In this document: in pieces, positions 9,444 through 18,984 of the stretch
How the letters are laid out: every line of letters starts with the position of its first letter
Numbering within the stretch: position 1 is the first letter of the stretch
Assembly (NCBI RefSeq): GCF_011302915.1
Contig: NZ_CP049872.1
Coordinates: forward strand, 1,240,001 to 1,304,000
DNA: 64,000 bases
Direction of reading: 5' to 3'
From: Thermomonas sp. HDW16
Lineage (GTDB): Bacteria; Pseudomonadota; Gammaproteobacteria; Xanthomonadales; Xanthomonadaceae
Notes under the pieces: generated by a model
Databases searched by the model: none
Told to the model about the DNA's origin: nothing
What the model saw: the letters and a program-made list of their open reading frames with translations, nothing else
Made by a program: the position numbers and the translations under genes

Positions 9444-11693
9444 TTACGCCTCGACGGCCAAGGCATCGACCTTCTGCCAGCCACGCGGCAACAGCCCGCC
9501 ACGCGAACCGCGCGCACCGACGTAATCGTCAAGTTCCTTGAACGAAAGCGTCATCGTGCGCGCACCGGATTTCACCTGCAGCTTGCCGGCAGGCGGCACC
9601 ACGGCGACGGCGACGACCTTCTCGGTGCCGCGCTTGGCCTTGGGGATCTCGATGATCTTGTTGCCCTTGCCCTTGTCGAGTTCCGGCAGTTCGCTCAACG
9701 GGAAGACGAGCACATGGCCGGCGCTGGTGACCGCGACGATGCGATCCGCCGCGACATCGGCCACCGCGGCGGGTTGCAACACCAGCCCGCCTTCGGACAA
9801 GGAGAGCAGCGCCTTGCCGGCCTTGTTGCGGCTGGTGAGATTCTCGAAGCGGGTGACGAAGCCGTAGCCGTGGCTGGAGGCGATCACGAAGCGTGCATCG
9901 TTGTCGCCGCTGGCCAGCGCCTGGAAGCTCGCGCCTGGTGCGGGAGTGAAGCGGCCGGTCAGCGGCTCGCCGTTGCCACGCGCCGAGGGCAGTGTGTGCA
10001 CGGCAGTCGAATAGCTGCGCCCCGCCGAATCGAGGAAGGCGACCTGCTGGTTGCTGCGTGCCTTCACTGCGGCGAGCAAGCCATCGCCTTCGCGATAGCT
10101 GAGTGCGGCGGCATCGATATCGTGGCCCTTGGCCGCGCGCACCCAGCCCTTGTCGCTGACCACCACGGTCATCGGTTCGCTGGCGACCAGTTCGGTTTCG
10201 TCCAGCGCCTGCGCGGCTACGCGCGCGACCAGCGGGCTGCGGCGTGCATCGCCGAATTTCTTGGCATCGGCCAGCAACTCATCCTTGATCAGCTTCTTCA
10301 GCTTGGCCTTGCTTTCCAACGTCGAGATCAGGCGATCGCGTTCTGCATCGAGTTCGTCCTGCTCGCCGCGAATCTTCATCTCTTCCAGCCGCGCCAGCTG
10401 GCGCAGCTTGGTATCGAGGATGTAATCCGTCTGGTCTTCGGACAGCGCAAAGCGTGCGATCAGCGCGGCCTTCGGTTCGTCCTCGGTGCGGATGATGCGG
10501 ATGACTTCGTCGAGATTCAGGAACGCGACCAGCAAGCCTTCCAACAGGTGCAGGCGGCGCTCGACTTTCTCGAGTCGATGCTTGAGGCGACGGGTGACGG
10601 TATCGCTGCGGAATGCCAGCCACTCGCTGAGCAGCATCTTCAGGTTCTTGACCTGCGGACGGCCGTCCAGGCCGATCACGTTCATGTTGACTCGGTAACT
10701 CTTCTCGAGATCCGTGGTCGCGAACAGATGGCCCATCAGTTGTTCGGCATCGACGCGGTTGCTGCGCGGCACCAGCACGATGCGGGTGGGATTGGCGTGG
10801 TCGGATTCGTCGCGAATGTCTTCCAGCCACGGCAGTTTCTTTGCGCGCATTTGCGTCGCGATCTGCTCGATCACCTTGCTCGGGCTGACCTGATAGGGCA
10901 GCTCGGTGATGACGATATTGGTGTTCTCTTTCACGAACACGCCGCGTGCGCGCACCGAACCGTTGCCGGTTTCGTACATCGCCTGCAGGTCGGCGGTGGG
11001 GGTGATGATTTCCGCCGCAGTCGGGTAATCCGGGCCGCGCACGTGTTCGCACAGATCGCGCACGGTCGCGTCGGGATCGTCCAGCAGGCGTACGCAGGCG
11101 CTGACCACTTCGTTGAGGTTATGCGGCGGTACGTCGGTTGCCATGCCGACGGCGATGCCGGTGGTGCCGTTGAGCAGCAGGTGCGGCAGGCGCGCCGGCA
11201 TCCACGTGGGTTCTTCCAGGGTGCCGTCGAAATTCGGGTCCCAGTCGACGGTGCCCTGGCCGAGTTCGCCCAGCAGCACTTCGGCGATGGGCGACAGCTT
11301 GGATTCGGTGTAACGCATCGCCGCAAACGACTTCGGATCGTCGGTGGAACCGAAATTGCCCTGTCCTTCGACCAGCGGATAGCGGTAGCTGAACGGCTGC
11401 GCCATCAGCACCATCGCTTCGTAGCAGGCGGAATCGCCGTGCGGGTGGTACTTGCCGATCACGTCGCCCACGGTACGCGCGGATTTCTTCGGCTTGGCCC
11501 CGGCATTGAGGCCGAGCTCGCTCATCGCATAGATGATCCGGCGCTGCACCGGTTTCAGGCCGTCGCCGATGAAGGGCAGGGCGCGGTCGAGCACCACGTA
11601 CATCGAGTAGTCGAGGTAGGCGCGCTCGGCGTACTCGCGCAGGGGGATCTGTTCGAAGCCGTGGAAGGCGGTGCGGATGCTGTCGTCGGTCAT
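9444..11693 (-). CDS. parC: DNA topoisomerase IV subunit A
   Basis: Catalytic A subunit of topoisomerase IV, which decatenates daughter chromosomes. The 749-residue length and the start [31 protein letters not shown] are typical of ParC rather than GyrA. The catalytic tyrosine is Tyr128 (AAMRYTESK). In the quinolone-determining region ([10 protein letters not shown]) Ser88 and Glu92 are the wild-type residues of susceptible strains. The C-terminal half carries a short beta-pinwheel. A TAGAAT hexamer lies six bases before the ATG with no Shine-Dalgarno sequence. Confidence 0.96.
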   Translation of the reverse strand: MTDDSIRTAFHGFEQIPLREYAERAYLDYSMYVVLDRALPFIGDGLKPVQRRIIYAMSELGLNAGAKPKKSARTVGDVIGKYHPHGDSACYEAMVLMAQPFSYRYPLVEGQGNFGSTDDPKSFAAMRYTESKLSPIAEVLLGELGQGTVDWDPNFDGTLEEPTWMPARLPHLLLNGTTGIAVGMATDVPPHNLNEVVSACVRLLDDPDATVRDLCEHVRGPDYPTAAEIITPTADLQAMYETGNGSVRARGVFVKENTNIVITELPYQVSPSKVIEQIATQMRAKKLPWLEDIRDESDHANPTRIVLVPRSNRVDAEQLMGHLFATTDLEKSYRVNMNVIGLDGRPQVKNLKMLLSEWLAFRSDTVTRRLKHRLEKVERRLHLLEGLLVAFLNLDEVIRIIRTEDEPKAALIARFALSEDQTDYILDTKLRQLARLEEMKIRGEQDELDAERDRLISTLESKAKLKKLIKDELLADAKKFGDARRSPLVARVAAQALDETELVASEPMTVVVSDKGWVRAAKGHDIDAAALSYREGDGLLAAVKARSNQQVAFLDSAGRSYSTAVHTLPSARGNGEPLTGRFTPAPGASFQALASGDNDARFVIASSHGYGFVTRFENLTSRNKAGKALLSLSEGGLVLQPAAVADVAADRIVAVTSAGHVLVFPLSELPELDKGKGNKIIEIPKAKRGTEKVVAVAVVPPAGKLQVKSGARTMTLSFKELDDYVGARGSRGGLLPRGWQKVDALAVEA

Positions 11694-11699
11694 GGGGCA

Positions 11700-11705
11700 A
11701 TTCTA
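11700..11705 (-). promoter_or_regulatory. -10 element of parC, leaderless architecture
   Basis: TAGAAT on the minus strand ends six bases before the parC ATG (11693). A transcript starting at the usual distance would begin at the start codon. No ribosome binding site and no clear -35 are visible. Confidence 0.45.
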
Positions 11706-11775
11706 CTGCCGCGGTGGATTCGGCAGTGCTTTGATAGTCTGCAGGCGTGGATTTTCATCAACCAGGATGTCTGCC

Positions 11776-12144
11776 ATGAATCATGTCGAGATCGCCACCA
11801 CCTTCCTGCGCATGTGCGCCCGTGGCGAGGTACGCGAAGCCTACGCACGCTTCGTGGCTGCGGATTTCGTCCATCACAACGCGTGGTTCCCCGGTGACCG
11901 GGAATCCTTGCTGCTGGCGATGGAACAGAGCGCGGCGGCCGAGCCGAACAAATCGTTCGAGCCGAAGCAGGTGATCGAAGGTGGCGATCGCGTGGCGGTG
12001 CTGTCGCACCTGCGCCGCGCGCAGGCGGAGTTGGAATATGCCGTCGTCCACATCGTGCGCTTCGCCGATGGCAGGATCGTCGAATTGTGGGATCTGGGGC
12101 AGGAGATCCCGAAGGATTCACCGAACGCGCTGGGGATGTTCTAG
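11776..12144 (+). CDS. SnoaL-like (NTF2-fold) protein
   Basis: A 122-residue protein from the ATG at 11776, resembling the SnoaL-like/NTF2 superfamily: an N-terminal helix pair (FLRMCARGEVREAYARFVAADFVHHNAWFPGD) and a strand-rich C-terminal half (VVHIVRFADGRIVELWDLGQEIP). The WFPG and ELWD motifs are common in predicted SnoaL-like ester-cyclase or dehydratase relatives, but the substrate cannot be predicted. It diverges from parC and converges on the SafE-like gene with four bases between the stops, so it is probably a single-gene unit. Confidence 0.75.
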   Translation: MNHVEIATTFLRMCARGEVREAYARFVAADFVHHNAWFPGDRESLLLAMEQSAAAEPNKSFEPKQVIEGGDRVAVLSHLRRAQAELEYAVVHIVRFADGRIVELWDLGQEIPKDSPNALGMF

Positions 12145-12148
12145 CGCA

Positions 12149-12874
12149 TCATCTCGCTAGGCTGCGGCAGCCCAGCGCTTCCAGTACGCCGTGCAAGACC
12201 GGCACATGCATCAACCACGGCCCGGCAAGCGTGAGCAAGCCGGCAACGATCACCAGCCCGCCCGCCATGGTGCGCAAACCGCCACGCTGCAGGCGTTGGC
12301 CGATGCGCGCGCCGGCCCAGGTCAGCGGGATCATCAGCGGCAGGGTGCCTAGGCCGAATGCGGCCATGGTCAGTGCGCCATGCACGGCGCTGGCCTGCAG
12401 CCATGCCGCAGCGAGCAGGGTGGTGCTGAGGCCGCAGGGCATCCAGCCCCAGACCATGCCAAGCACCAGCCGTTTGCCGGCGGTGTCCGCCGGCCAGACG
12501 CGCGCGCGCAGCGGCGCCAGCCACTGCCACAGGCGGGAGCCGGCACCGCCACCGAAGTTCCGCAGGCGATGCCTGCGATCCAGCAGCCGCAGGCCGGCGA
12601 TGACCAGCACGATGCCGACCATCGCGCGCATCGCGATCCCGAGTCCGGGCATGCGCGCGATGCCCAGCAGGCCTCCACCGAGTCCGCCGACGATGGCACC
12701 GGCCAACGCGTAGCCCAGCACGCGGCCGAGGTTGGGCAATGCCGCCATCCACACGCTGTCGCGTTGTCCGACGGAGAGGCTGGTGGCGATGCCGCCGCAC
12801 ATCGCCGCGCAATGCACGGTGCCGAGCAGGCCGCTGGCGAACGCGGCCAGCAGCACCAGTCCGTCAATCGGCAT
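12149..12874 (-). CDS. SafE/DsbD_2-type membrane protein of the cbb3 cluster
   Basis: A 241-residue polytopic inner-membrane protein (about six helices) of the sulfite exporter TauE/SafE / DsbD_2 group that commonly closes cco clusters. It has HCAAMCGG near residue 21 and WGWMPCGLSTT near residue 144, paired Cys/Met-rich helices like those of copper- or thiol-handling transporters. It overlaps ccoS by eleven bases and is the last gene of the ccoN-ccoS block, suggesting a part in copper supply or cytochrome maturation for the cbb3 oxidase. The exact substrate is unknown. Confidence 0.8.
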   Translation of the reverse strand: MPIDGLVLLAAFASGLLGTVHCAAMCGGIATSLSVGQRDSVWMAALPNLGRVLGYALAGAIVGGLGGGLLGIARMPGLGIAMRAMVGIVLVIAGLRLLDRRHRLRNFGGGAGSRLWQWLAPLRARVWPADTAGKRLVLGMVWGWMPCGLSTTLLAAAWLQASAVHGALTMAAFGLGTLPLMIPLTWAGARIGQRLQRGGLRTMAGGLVIVAGLLTLAGPWLMHVPVLHGVLEALGCRSLAR

Positions 12875-13052
12875 CGTCGCCTGCCTTCTCGCGTGGCGGC
12901 TGTGGAGCGGGTACGTCGTCGTCGCGGAGGATGTCGATGGCGGGCGTGTCGAGGTCGTCGAACTGGCCGTGTTTCACCGCCCATGCGAACAGTAGGGCGG
13001 CCGCGCCGATCATCACCAGGCTGATGGGGATCAGGAACAGCAGGATGTTCAT
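12864..13052 (-). CDS. ccoS: cbb3 oxidase maturation protein CcoS
   Basis: A 62-residue membrane protein starting MNILLFLIPISLVMIGAAALLFAW, one transmembrane helix followed by the conserved HGQFDDLDTPAIDIL and an acidic tail. CcoS is needed to insert heme b and copper into the CcoN subunit. The ATG (13050-13052) overlaps the ccoI stop, and its end overlaps the SafE-like gene, so the three are translationally coupled. Confidence 0.93.
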   Translation of the reverse strand: MNILLFLIPISLVMIGAAALLFAWAVKHGQFDDLDTPAIDILRDDDVPAPQPPREKAGDDAD

Positions 13053-15412
13053 CGCGAAGGAACCCTTGTCAGCCGCAGCGCGTTGGCGGTGACCGCCAGC
13101 GAAGACAATGCCATGCCCAGCGCCGCCAGCCACGGCGTCACCACGCCTGCGGCGGCCAGCGGCAGGGCGAGCAGGTTGTAGCCGACCGCCCAGGCCAGGT
13201 TTTGGCGGACGATGCGGCGAGTGCGGCGGGCGATGGCGATGGCGGCGGGTACATTGCCCAGCGCGCTGCCGGACAGCACCAGGTCGGCGGCGCGCTGGGC
13301 CAGTGCCGCGCCGTCGCCGATCGCCAGCGACACGTCGGCCCCGGCCAGCACCGGCGCATCGTTGAGGCCGTCGCCGACCATCGCCACGCTGCGGCCGTCG
13401 GCCTGCAGCGCACGCACCCGCGCCAATTTGTCTTCCGGCGACTGGCGCGCATACGCATCGCTGATGCCTACCGCCTCGGCGAAGCGCGCCACCGGTGCGG
13501 CGGCATCGCCGCTGGCCAGATGCAGCGCCAGTCCCTGTTCGCGCAAGCGCGCGACCGCGCGCGCGGCATCCGGCCGTTCGCGTTCGGCGAAGGCGAAGCG
13601 CGCGCGTGCCCCGGCAGCGTTGCCCAACCAGATCGCGCCATCGTCGTCCTGGCCGATGGCGAACGGCGCGGTGCCGATCCGCCAGCGCTGGCCATCGATC
13701 ATGCCTTCCACGCCCTGTCCGGCCACTGCACGCAGGTTGGCGGCGGTGGGAACACCTGCAACGTGCGCGAAGGCGGCGGCCAGCGGGTGGCTGCTGTCGC
13801 GTTCCAGCGCGGCGGCGATGCACAGGGCTTTGTCGGCATCGATGCCGATGCAGGCATCCACGCCCTGCAGGTGCGGCTTGCCGTCGCCGAGGGTGCCGGT
13901 TTTGTCGAACACCACGTCGGTGACTCGCGCCAGTCGATCCAGTGCGTCCGGGCGTACCGACAGCACGCCGATCTTGGCGAGTGCGCCGTGCGCGGCGGCC
14001 AGTGCGGCGGGTACCGCGAGCGACAATGCGCAGGGGCAGCTGATCACCAGTAGCGCCAGCGTCACTTCGAAGGCGCGCGCCGGGTCGTGGGCGCGCCACC
14101 ACAGGTAGACCGCGGTGGCCGCCAGCAGCAGGCCGGCCACGAACCAGCCGGCGATGCGTTCGGCGCCGCGCGCCAGCGCCGGGCGGTGCGCCTGCGCGGT
14201 TTCCACCAGCCGCGCCAGTTCGGCGAGGCGGGTGCCGGCGCCGACTTCGGTGATGCGCATCCTGGCGGCGTGTTCGCGGCAGGCGGTGCCGGCGTACACG
14301 GCATCGCCGGCATGTTTGCTGACCGGCGTGGATTCGCCGGTCAGCAGGGATTCCTCGAAGCGGGCGTCGTCGTCCAGCAGCACGCCGTCGGCCGGCACCG
14401 GTTCGCCCACTGCAACGCGCACGATGTCGTCCACCGCCAACGCATCCAGCGGCACCGATTCGCGGCTGCCGTCGGCCAGTTCGCGGGTGGCGAACGCGGG
14501 CCGTGCGCGCGCCAACGCATCGACCTGCGCGCTGGCGATGCCGCGCGCGCGCTGTTCCAGCTGACGCGCGACCAGCAGCAGGAACACGAACATCACCGCT
14601 GCGTCGTACCAGACGTGGACGCCGCCACGCACCGTTTCGATCGTGCTGGCCGCCCATGCCAGCAGGGTGGAGCCCGCGATCAGCACATCCATGCCCAGCC
14701 GTCGCCCGCGCAGTTCGTGCCAGGCGCCGACCAGGAACGGCCAGCCGGCCCAGAACACCACCGGCGTGGACACCATGAAGGTGATCCAGCGGAAGAAATC
14801 GCGGGTGGGCAGCGGCATTTCGCCGCGGGTATCCAGGTACAGCGCCTCGGCGAACATCATCGCCTGCATCGCGCCGATGCCGGCCAGACCGATCCGCAAC
14901 AGGTCGCGGTTGCGTTCGCTGCGGCGGGCGCGCTCGCGTGCCTCGCCGGTGGCCAGGTACGGCCGGTAGCCGAGCGACGCCAACCGCGCCAACGGCTGCG
15001 ACAGCGTGGTGAGCGCCGGGTTCCAGGCGATGCGGATGCGCCCTGTGATGGCGTTGGCAGTGGAATCCAGTACGCCCGATTCGCGCGCCAGCGCGCGGTC
15101 GATCAGCCAGGCGCAGGCGGCACAGCGCATGCCGTCGGTGAGCACGGTGATCTCGCGGCCACCTTCGACCGCGCGGGCGTGGCCGGCCAGCAGTTCCTCG
15201 CGATCCCAGGCCGCCAACGCGGGCGCGTCGGCGTCCACGCGGCCGGCCGGCACGCTGCGCAGGCGGTAGTAGTCGTCGAGGCGTGCATCCAGGATCCAGC
15301 GTGCGGCTGCCGCGCAGCCCTCGCAGCAGAAGCCGCGCGCGGCGCCATCGACATCGGCGCGCACCGCCGGCTGCAGCAGCGGTTCGCCGCAGTGGTGGCA
15401 GACCTCGGCCAT
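13049..15412 (-). CDS. ccoI: Copper-translocating P1B-type ATPase CcoI/FixI
   Basis: Inner-membrane copper ATPase that supplies copper for cbb3 oxidase assembly. In order: an N-terminal Cys-rich segment (CHHCG, FCCEGC) typical of CcoI, a heavy-metal-associated domain with MRCAACAW, the actuator motif TGES, the metal-binding CPC in helix 6, the phosphorylation motif DKTGTLG, and GDGLNDAP of the ATP domain. The ATG at 15412 is used; a GTG nine bases upstream (15421) would add three residues and neither has a clear Shine-Dalgarno. About 787 residues. It lies between ccoH and ccoS. Confidence 0.94.
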   Translation of the reverse strand: MAEVCHHCGEPLLQPAVRADVDGAARGFCCEGCAAAARWILDARLDDYYRLRSVPAGRVDADAPALAAWDREELLAGHARAVEGGREITVLTDGMRCAACAWLIDRALARESGVLDSTANAITGRIRIAWNPALTTLSQPLARLASLGYRPYLATGEARERARRSERNRDLLRIGLAGIGAMQAMMFAEALYLDTRGEMPLPTRDFFRWITFMVSTPVVFWAGWPFLVGAWHELRGRRLGMDVLIAGSTLLAWAASTIETVRGGVHVWYDAAVMFVFLLLVARQLEQRARGIASAQVDALARARPAFATRELADGSRESVPLDALAVDDIVRVAVGEPVPADGVLLDDDARFEESLLTGESTPVSKHAGDAVYAGTACREHAARMRITEVGAGTRLAELARLVETAQAHRPALARGAERIAGWFVAGLLLAATAVYLWWRAHDPARAFEVTLALLVISCPCALSLAVPAALAAAHGALAKIGVLSVRPDALDRLARVTDVVFDKTGTLGDGKPHLQGVDACIGIDADKALCIAAALERDSSHPLAAAFAHVAGVPTAANLRAVAGQGVEGMIDGQRWRIGTAPFAIGQDDDGAIWLGNAAGARARFAFAERERPDAARAVARLREQGLALHLASGDAAAPVARFAEAVGISDAYARQSPEDKLARVRALQADGRSVAMVGDGLNDAPVLAGADVSLAIGDGAALAQRAADLVLSGSALGNVPAAIAIARRTRRIVRQNLAWAVGYNLLALPLAAAGVVTPWLAALGMALSSLAVTANALRLTRVPSR

Positions 15413-15425
15413 CGCATCCACTGCG

Positions 15426-15941
15426 TCAGGGCTGGGCGTCGTCGCCCACGGATGGACGTAACTGTGCAGCGAGCTGGCCGCGCGGCATCCGCCCGCGCAG
15501 GCGCCACGCTTCGCCGTCGGCGGGCTTCAGCTGGAGCAGCCAGTCGTGGTCGATGGCGGGCTTGGCGTCGACACGCCAGCCGGTGTCGGTGGCGGCCAGT
15601 TCCAGCACCACGTCCTGTTCGGCGCGAGTCGGATGGTGCAGGCTCAATTTGAGCGGGGCCGCGCGGTCGAGTTCGCCGCTGACCGGCAAGACTTCGACGA
15701 AGCCGTGTTCGTCGTCGATGCGCACGATCGCGCCCAGCTTGCGCTGCGCGGCCACTGCATCTGGGCCGAGATCGGTCTGCTGGGTCTGCCCGGTGCGCTG
15801 CACCTTGTCCGGCACTGCGTCGATGCTGTCGCCGTTGGCGGCGACCTTGAGCAGCCAGACGCTGCCGATGACGGCGGCGCCGACCAACGCCACCATCAGC
15901 CAGACGATGGGCTGCCGCCAGGGCGACGATTCGCGTTCCAT
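15426..15941 (-). CDS. ccoH: FixH-family protein CcoH
   Basis: A 171-residue membrane-anchored assembly protein of the cbb3 oxidase. It starts MERESSPWRQPIVWLMVALVGAAVIGSVW, one N-terminal transmembrane helix, followed by a periplasmic FixH domain (VSGELDRAAPLKLSLHHPTRAEQD, WRLRGRMPRGQ). CcoH interacts with the oxidase during assembly in related bacteria. It sits between ccoG and ccoI, as in the usual ccoGHIS order. Confidence 0.9.
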   Translation of the reverse strand: MERESSPWRQPIVWLMVALVGAAVIGSVWLLKVAANGDSIDAVPDKVQRTGQTQQTDLGPDAVAAQRKLGAIVRIDDEHGFVEVLPVSGELDRAAPLKLSLHHPTRAEQDVVLELAATDTGWRVDAKPAIDHDWLLQLKPADGEAWRLRGRMPRGQLAAQLRPSVGDDAQP

Positions 15942-16007
15942 TCCGTATCTCCTGGGAGCCTGTCCGCGATCCGCCGCGGACGAGCGCGGAGGATCGCGAT
16001 GTGGGGG

Positions 16008-17558
16008 TTAAGTGGGGCCGAAGAAGGTGCTGTCGACGCGCGCCTTCGCGCTGCCGTCGTCGGCCTCGATCACGAAGATCAGCGCATGGCGGCCGCGTAA
16101 ATCGGCGGGCGCGCCGACTTCGATCGCCTGCGAGACCACCGCGCCGGCCTGCACCTGTACATCCAGCGGTGTGTCTTTCAGCACCAGTGGCGCATTGTCG
16201 GCCGGTTCGATGCGGATGCGATAGCGATGGTCGGCGTCGGTCTTGTTGATCAGCTTGAGCGTGTAGCCGTTGACGGTGCGGTCGCCCTGCTGCTGGTACA
16301 GCGCGTTGCGGTCGCGCAGCACGTCGGCGATCAGCGGGCTGCGGTGGAGCACGCCCCAGATCCAGCCGGCCACCAGCACGGCAAGCAGTGCGCCATACAC
16401 GAAGATGCGCGGGCGCAGCACCCGCGATGGCTTGCCGTCAAGCGCCTGCTGGGTGGTGTAGCGGATCAGCCCGTGCGGCATGCCCATCTTGTCCATCACG
16501 TCGTCGCAGGCGTCGATGCAGGCGCCGCAGGCGATGCATTCGTACTGCAGGCCGTTGCGGATGTCGATGCCGACCGGGCAGACCTGCACGCACATCGTGC
16601 AGTCGATGCAGTCGCCCAGTTCCTCCTGCTGGAACTTCGGCAGCGGTGCGGCTTCTGCGCCGATATCGCCCAGCATCACCGTGCCAGCCGCCTGCAGACG
16701 CGCTTGCGCGGCGCTGGGGTGGCGGCTGGCGCGGAACACGTAGTCATAGGCGGCGGACACATCGAGCAGCCCACGCGCGCGTTGCAGCACGCTGGACAGG
16801 CCGCGCTTGCGCGGGCCGCGCGGTTCACCGCGCATCGGGTCGTAGGCGATGATCAGGGTATCGCGGTCGAACATCGCGCTCTGGAAGCGCGCGTAGGGGC
16901 ACATGTACTTGCACACTTGCTCGCGCAGGATGCCGGCATTGCCCCAGGTGGCCAGCGCGTAGAACAGCACCCAGAAGGTTTCCCAGCCGTTCCAGTCGAA
17001 CGGCCACAGGCGCGCGCCGAGGCTGGCGATCGGGGTGAAGAAGCCGACGAAGGTGAACCCGGTCCACAGCGCGAACAGCAGCCACAGGACATGCTTGGAG
17101 CCCTTGCGCAGGAGCTTCTCGCGGTTCCACGGGCCGGCGTCGAGCTTCATCCGCTTCTGGCGGTCGCCCTCGGTCCAGCGCTCCATCCACAGGAAGGTTT
17201 CGGTCCACACCGTCTGCGGGCAGGCGTAACCGCACCACAGCCGGCCGGCCAGCGCGGTAACGAAGAACAGGGTCAGCGCCAGAACGATCAGCAGGATCGC
17301 CAGCAGGCTGAAGTCCTGCGGCCAGAAGGTCAGCCCGAACACGTGGAACTTGCGCGCGGGCAGGTCGAACAGCACCGCCTGGCGGCCGTCCCATTTCAGC
17401 CACGGGAACAGGTAGTACATGCCCAGCAGCCAGAACACCGCCAGCTTGCGCAGGCGATCGAAGCGCCCGGACACGTCGCGCGGATAGACCTTGCGTTCGC
17501 TCACGTAGACGGAGTCGCCGCCGGAATCCAGCACGTCGATGTCGATGCGTTTGCTCAC
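16008..17558 (-). CDS. ccoG: cbb3 oxidase accessory protein CcoG (4Fe-4S, cupric reductase family)
   Basis: A 516-residue membrane protein with several helices, a CGYACPQTVWTE segment, two 4Fe-4S ferredoxin motifs (CIDCTMCVQVCP and CIACGACIDACD) and a C-terminal periplasmic immunoglobulin-like domain. CcoG of Rhodobacter reduces Cu(II) to Cu(I) for oxidase assembly. The GTG at 17558, eleven bases after the stop of orf97, gives the expected N-terminus VSKRIDIDV; the frame continues upstream over orf97, but that extension has no CcoG character. Confidence 0.93.
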   Translation of the reverse strand: MSKRIDIDVLDSGGDSVYVSERKVYPRDVSGRFDRLRKLAVFWLLGMYYLFPWLKWDGRQAVLFDLPARKFHVFGLTFWPQDFSLLAILLIVLALTLFFVTALAGRLWCGYACPQTVWTETFLWMERWTEGDRQKRMKLDAGPWNREKLLRKGSKHVLWLLFALWTGFTFVGFFTPIASLGARLWPFDWNGWETFWVLFYALATWGNAGILREQVCKYMCPYARFQSAMFDRDTLIIAYDPMRGEPRGPRKRGLSSVLQRARGLLDVSAAYDYVFRASRHPSAAQARLQAAGTVMLGDIGAEAAPLPKFQQEELGDCIDCTMCVQVCPVGIDIRNGLQYECIACGACIDACDDVMDKMGMPHGLIRYTTQQALDGKPSRVLRPRIFVYGALLAVLVAGWIWGVLHRSPLIADVLRDRNALYQQQGDRTVNGYTLKLINKTDADHRYRIRIEPADNAPLVLKDTPLDVQVQAGAVVSQAIEVGAPADLRGRHALIFVIEADDGSAKARVDSTFFGPT

Positions 17559-17569
17559 GGCCTTGCTTG

Positions 17570-17863
17570 CTACCTGATCCTGGGCCCGTTGAAGCGGCTG
17601 GAAGGCCGCAGCAGGATCCAGGTGAACAGGCTGGACGATGCGGTTGCCAGCCAGAAGGTGAAGAAACCGAGGGTGTAGCCCAGCCCGCGCGAGATCGACA
17701 GGTTCGGGAAGGTCAGGTCGCGCAGTTCCAGCGGGTCGATGAAGGCGAAGAACACCATCGTCGCCACCCCGGCCGCGAAGAAACTGGGCCACAGGATCGC
17801 CCCGATCCGCTGCGCCATCGGGCGCGGCGGATGGTCGAAGTCCGGGGTTGTGAAATCGGTCAT
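17570..17863 (-). CDS. Hypothetical membrane protein between ccoP and ccoG
   Basis: A 97-residue protein with two predicted transmembrane helices (around residues 25-45 and 60-84). It starts MTDFTTPDFDHPPRPMAQRIG, overlaps the ccoP stop by four bases and ends eleven bases before ccoG. No named family is recognised. Being locked between a structural and an assembly gene, it is probably an accessory or assembly protein of the cbb3 oxidase. Confidence 0.75.
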   Translation of the reverse strand: MTDFTTPDFDHPPRPMAQRIGAILWPSFFAAGVATMVFFAFIDPLELRDLTFPNLSISRGLGYTLGFFTFWLATASSSLFTWILLRPSSRFNGPRIR

Positions 17864-18795
17864 CGCGGGGCGGGGGTGCCTGGCTTGGCCTGGTGCGAGA
17901 GCGACCAGACATAGGCCGCGACCAAGCGAGAACGGGTATCGCCCAGTATGTTACCCCACGCGGGCATCACGCCATGGCGTCCGTTGCCGATGGTTTCGCG
18001 CAGCGATTCGCGACCGTCGCCGTACAGCCAATAGCCGTCGGTGAGATCCGGTGCGCCGACGTTCGGATCGCCCTTGCCATCCTTGCCGTGGCAGGCCACG
18101 CACACGCCTTCGTACAGCGTCTTGCCGCGCGCCGCCGCGTAGTCGCTGCGATTGCCGCCGTCCGTCTCGCCAAGCTGGTGCAGATAGGCGATCACGTAGT
18201 CCACCGCATCCGGGCCGCCCATGCCTTCCAGTACCTTGCCCCATGGCGGCATCACGCCCTCGCGTCCGTCCTGCACGGTGTGCAGGATCTGGTCGGGGGT
18301 GCCGCCCCAGTGCCAGATGTCATCGGTCAGGTTGGGGTAGCCGACCGCGCCCTTCGCCGACGAGCCGTGGCAGGTGGCACAGGTGTTGGCGAAGATCGAC
18401 TTGCCCAGCTTGACTGCCTGCGGGTCGCGCGCGAGTGCGTCGATGGCCTGGCCCTTGTACGGGGCAAAGGTTTCCTCCAGCTTCGCGTTCGCCACCTCGG
18501 CCTCGCGGTCGTGCTCGCCCTGCGAGCTCCACTTGCCGAGGCCCTGGTAGGTGCCGAAGCCGCCGTACCAGAACAGGTAGCCGAAGGCGAACACGATCGC
18601 GATGTAGAAGCCGTTGATCCACCAGCGCGGCATCGGCTTGTTGTACTCGGTGATGTCGCCGTCCCAGTAGTGGCTGATCTCTTCCGGCTTCGGGTCGCCG
18701 GGGCGGCGCTTGGCCGTCCACCACAGCAGCCAGGCAACACCCAGCAGGTTGAACAGCACCAGCGCGATGACGTACCAGTTCCAGGCAGTGGTCAT
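17860..18795 (-). CDS. ccoP: cbb3 oxidase diheme subunit CcoP
   Basis: Membrane-bound diheme cytochrome c that passes electrons to CcoO and CcoN. The 311-residue product from the ATG at 18795 has an N-terminal transmembrane helix, the CcoP core (HYWDGDITEYNKPMPRWW, IAIVFAFGYLFWYGG), and two heme c sites, CATCH and CVACH, each followed by a distal methionine segment (GVMPPWG, GVMPAWG). The second tandem helix of some CcoP proteins is also present. The start overlaps the ccoQ stop by four bases. Confidence 0.95.
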   Translation of the reverse strand: MTTAWNWYVIALVLFNLLGVAWLLWWTAKRRPGDPKPEEISHYWDGDITEYNKPMPRWWINGFYIAIVFAFGYLFWYGGFGTYQGLGKWSSQGEHDREAEVANAKLEETFAPYKGQAIDALARDPQAVKLGKSIFANTCATCHGSSAKGAVGYPNLTDDIWHWGGTPDQILHTVQDGREGVMPPWGKVLEGMGGPDAVDYVIAYLHQLGETDGGNRSDYAAARGKTLYEGVCVACHGKDGKGDPNVGAPDLTDGYWLYGDGRESLRETIGNGRHGVMPAWGNILGDTRSRLVAAYVWSLSHQAKPGTPAPR

Positions 18796-18980
18796 GCGTT
18801 CGTCCTCGCGTTGTGGTTGGTGTCGCCGTCGCTGGCGATGGCCTCGCCGGCGGGCACGTCGTCGTCTACCGCCAGTCGCGCGGTGGCCTCGAAGCCGCTG
18901 CGCAGGCGGGGTTGCCAGGCCCAGGCCCACAGGCCGACGAACAGCAGCAACAGCAGCGTGGTCACGATTCCGGAAATCAT
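18792..18980 (-). CDS. ccoQ: cbb3 oxidase small subunit CcoQ
   Basis: A 62-residue protein from the ATG at 18980: one transmembrane helix (MISGIVTTLLLLLFVGLWAW) and an acidic soluble tail. CcoQ is poorly conserved and assists stability or assembly of the complex; the call rests on size, topology and its position between ccoO and ccoP. The stop overlaps the ccoP ATG. Confidence 0.88.
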   Translation of the reverse strand: MISGIVTTLLLLLFVGLWAWAWQPRLRSGFEATARLAVDDDVPAGEAIASDGDTNHNARTNA

Positions 18981-18984
18981 CGGT

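Noticed and set aside
9171..11897. Very long open frame on the plus strand opposite parC (about 900 codons); similar ones opposite the cco genes (17893-21093), norB/nnrS (30563-34672) and narG (52104-56216).
   Set aside because: These are antisense frames kept open by high GC and codon bias; the encoded proteins are Arg/His/Ala/Gly-rich with no domains, while the opposite strand encodes complete known enzymes.
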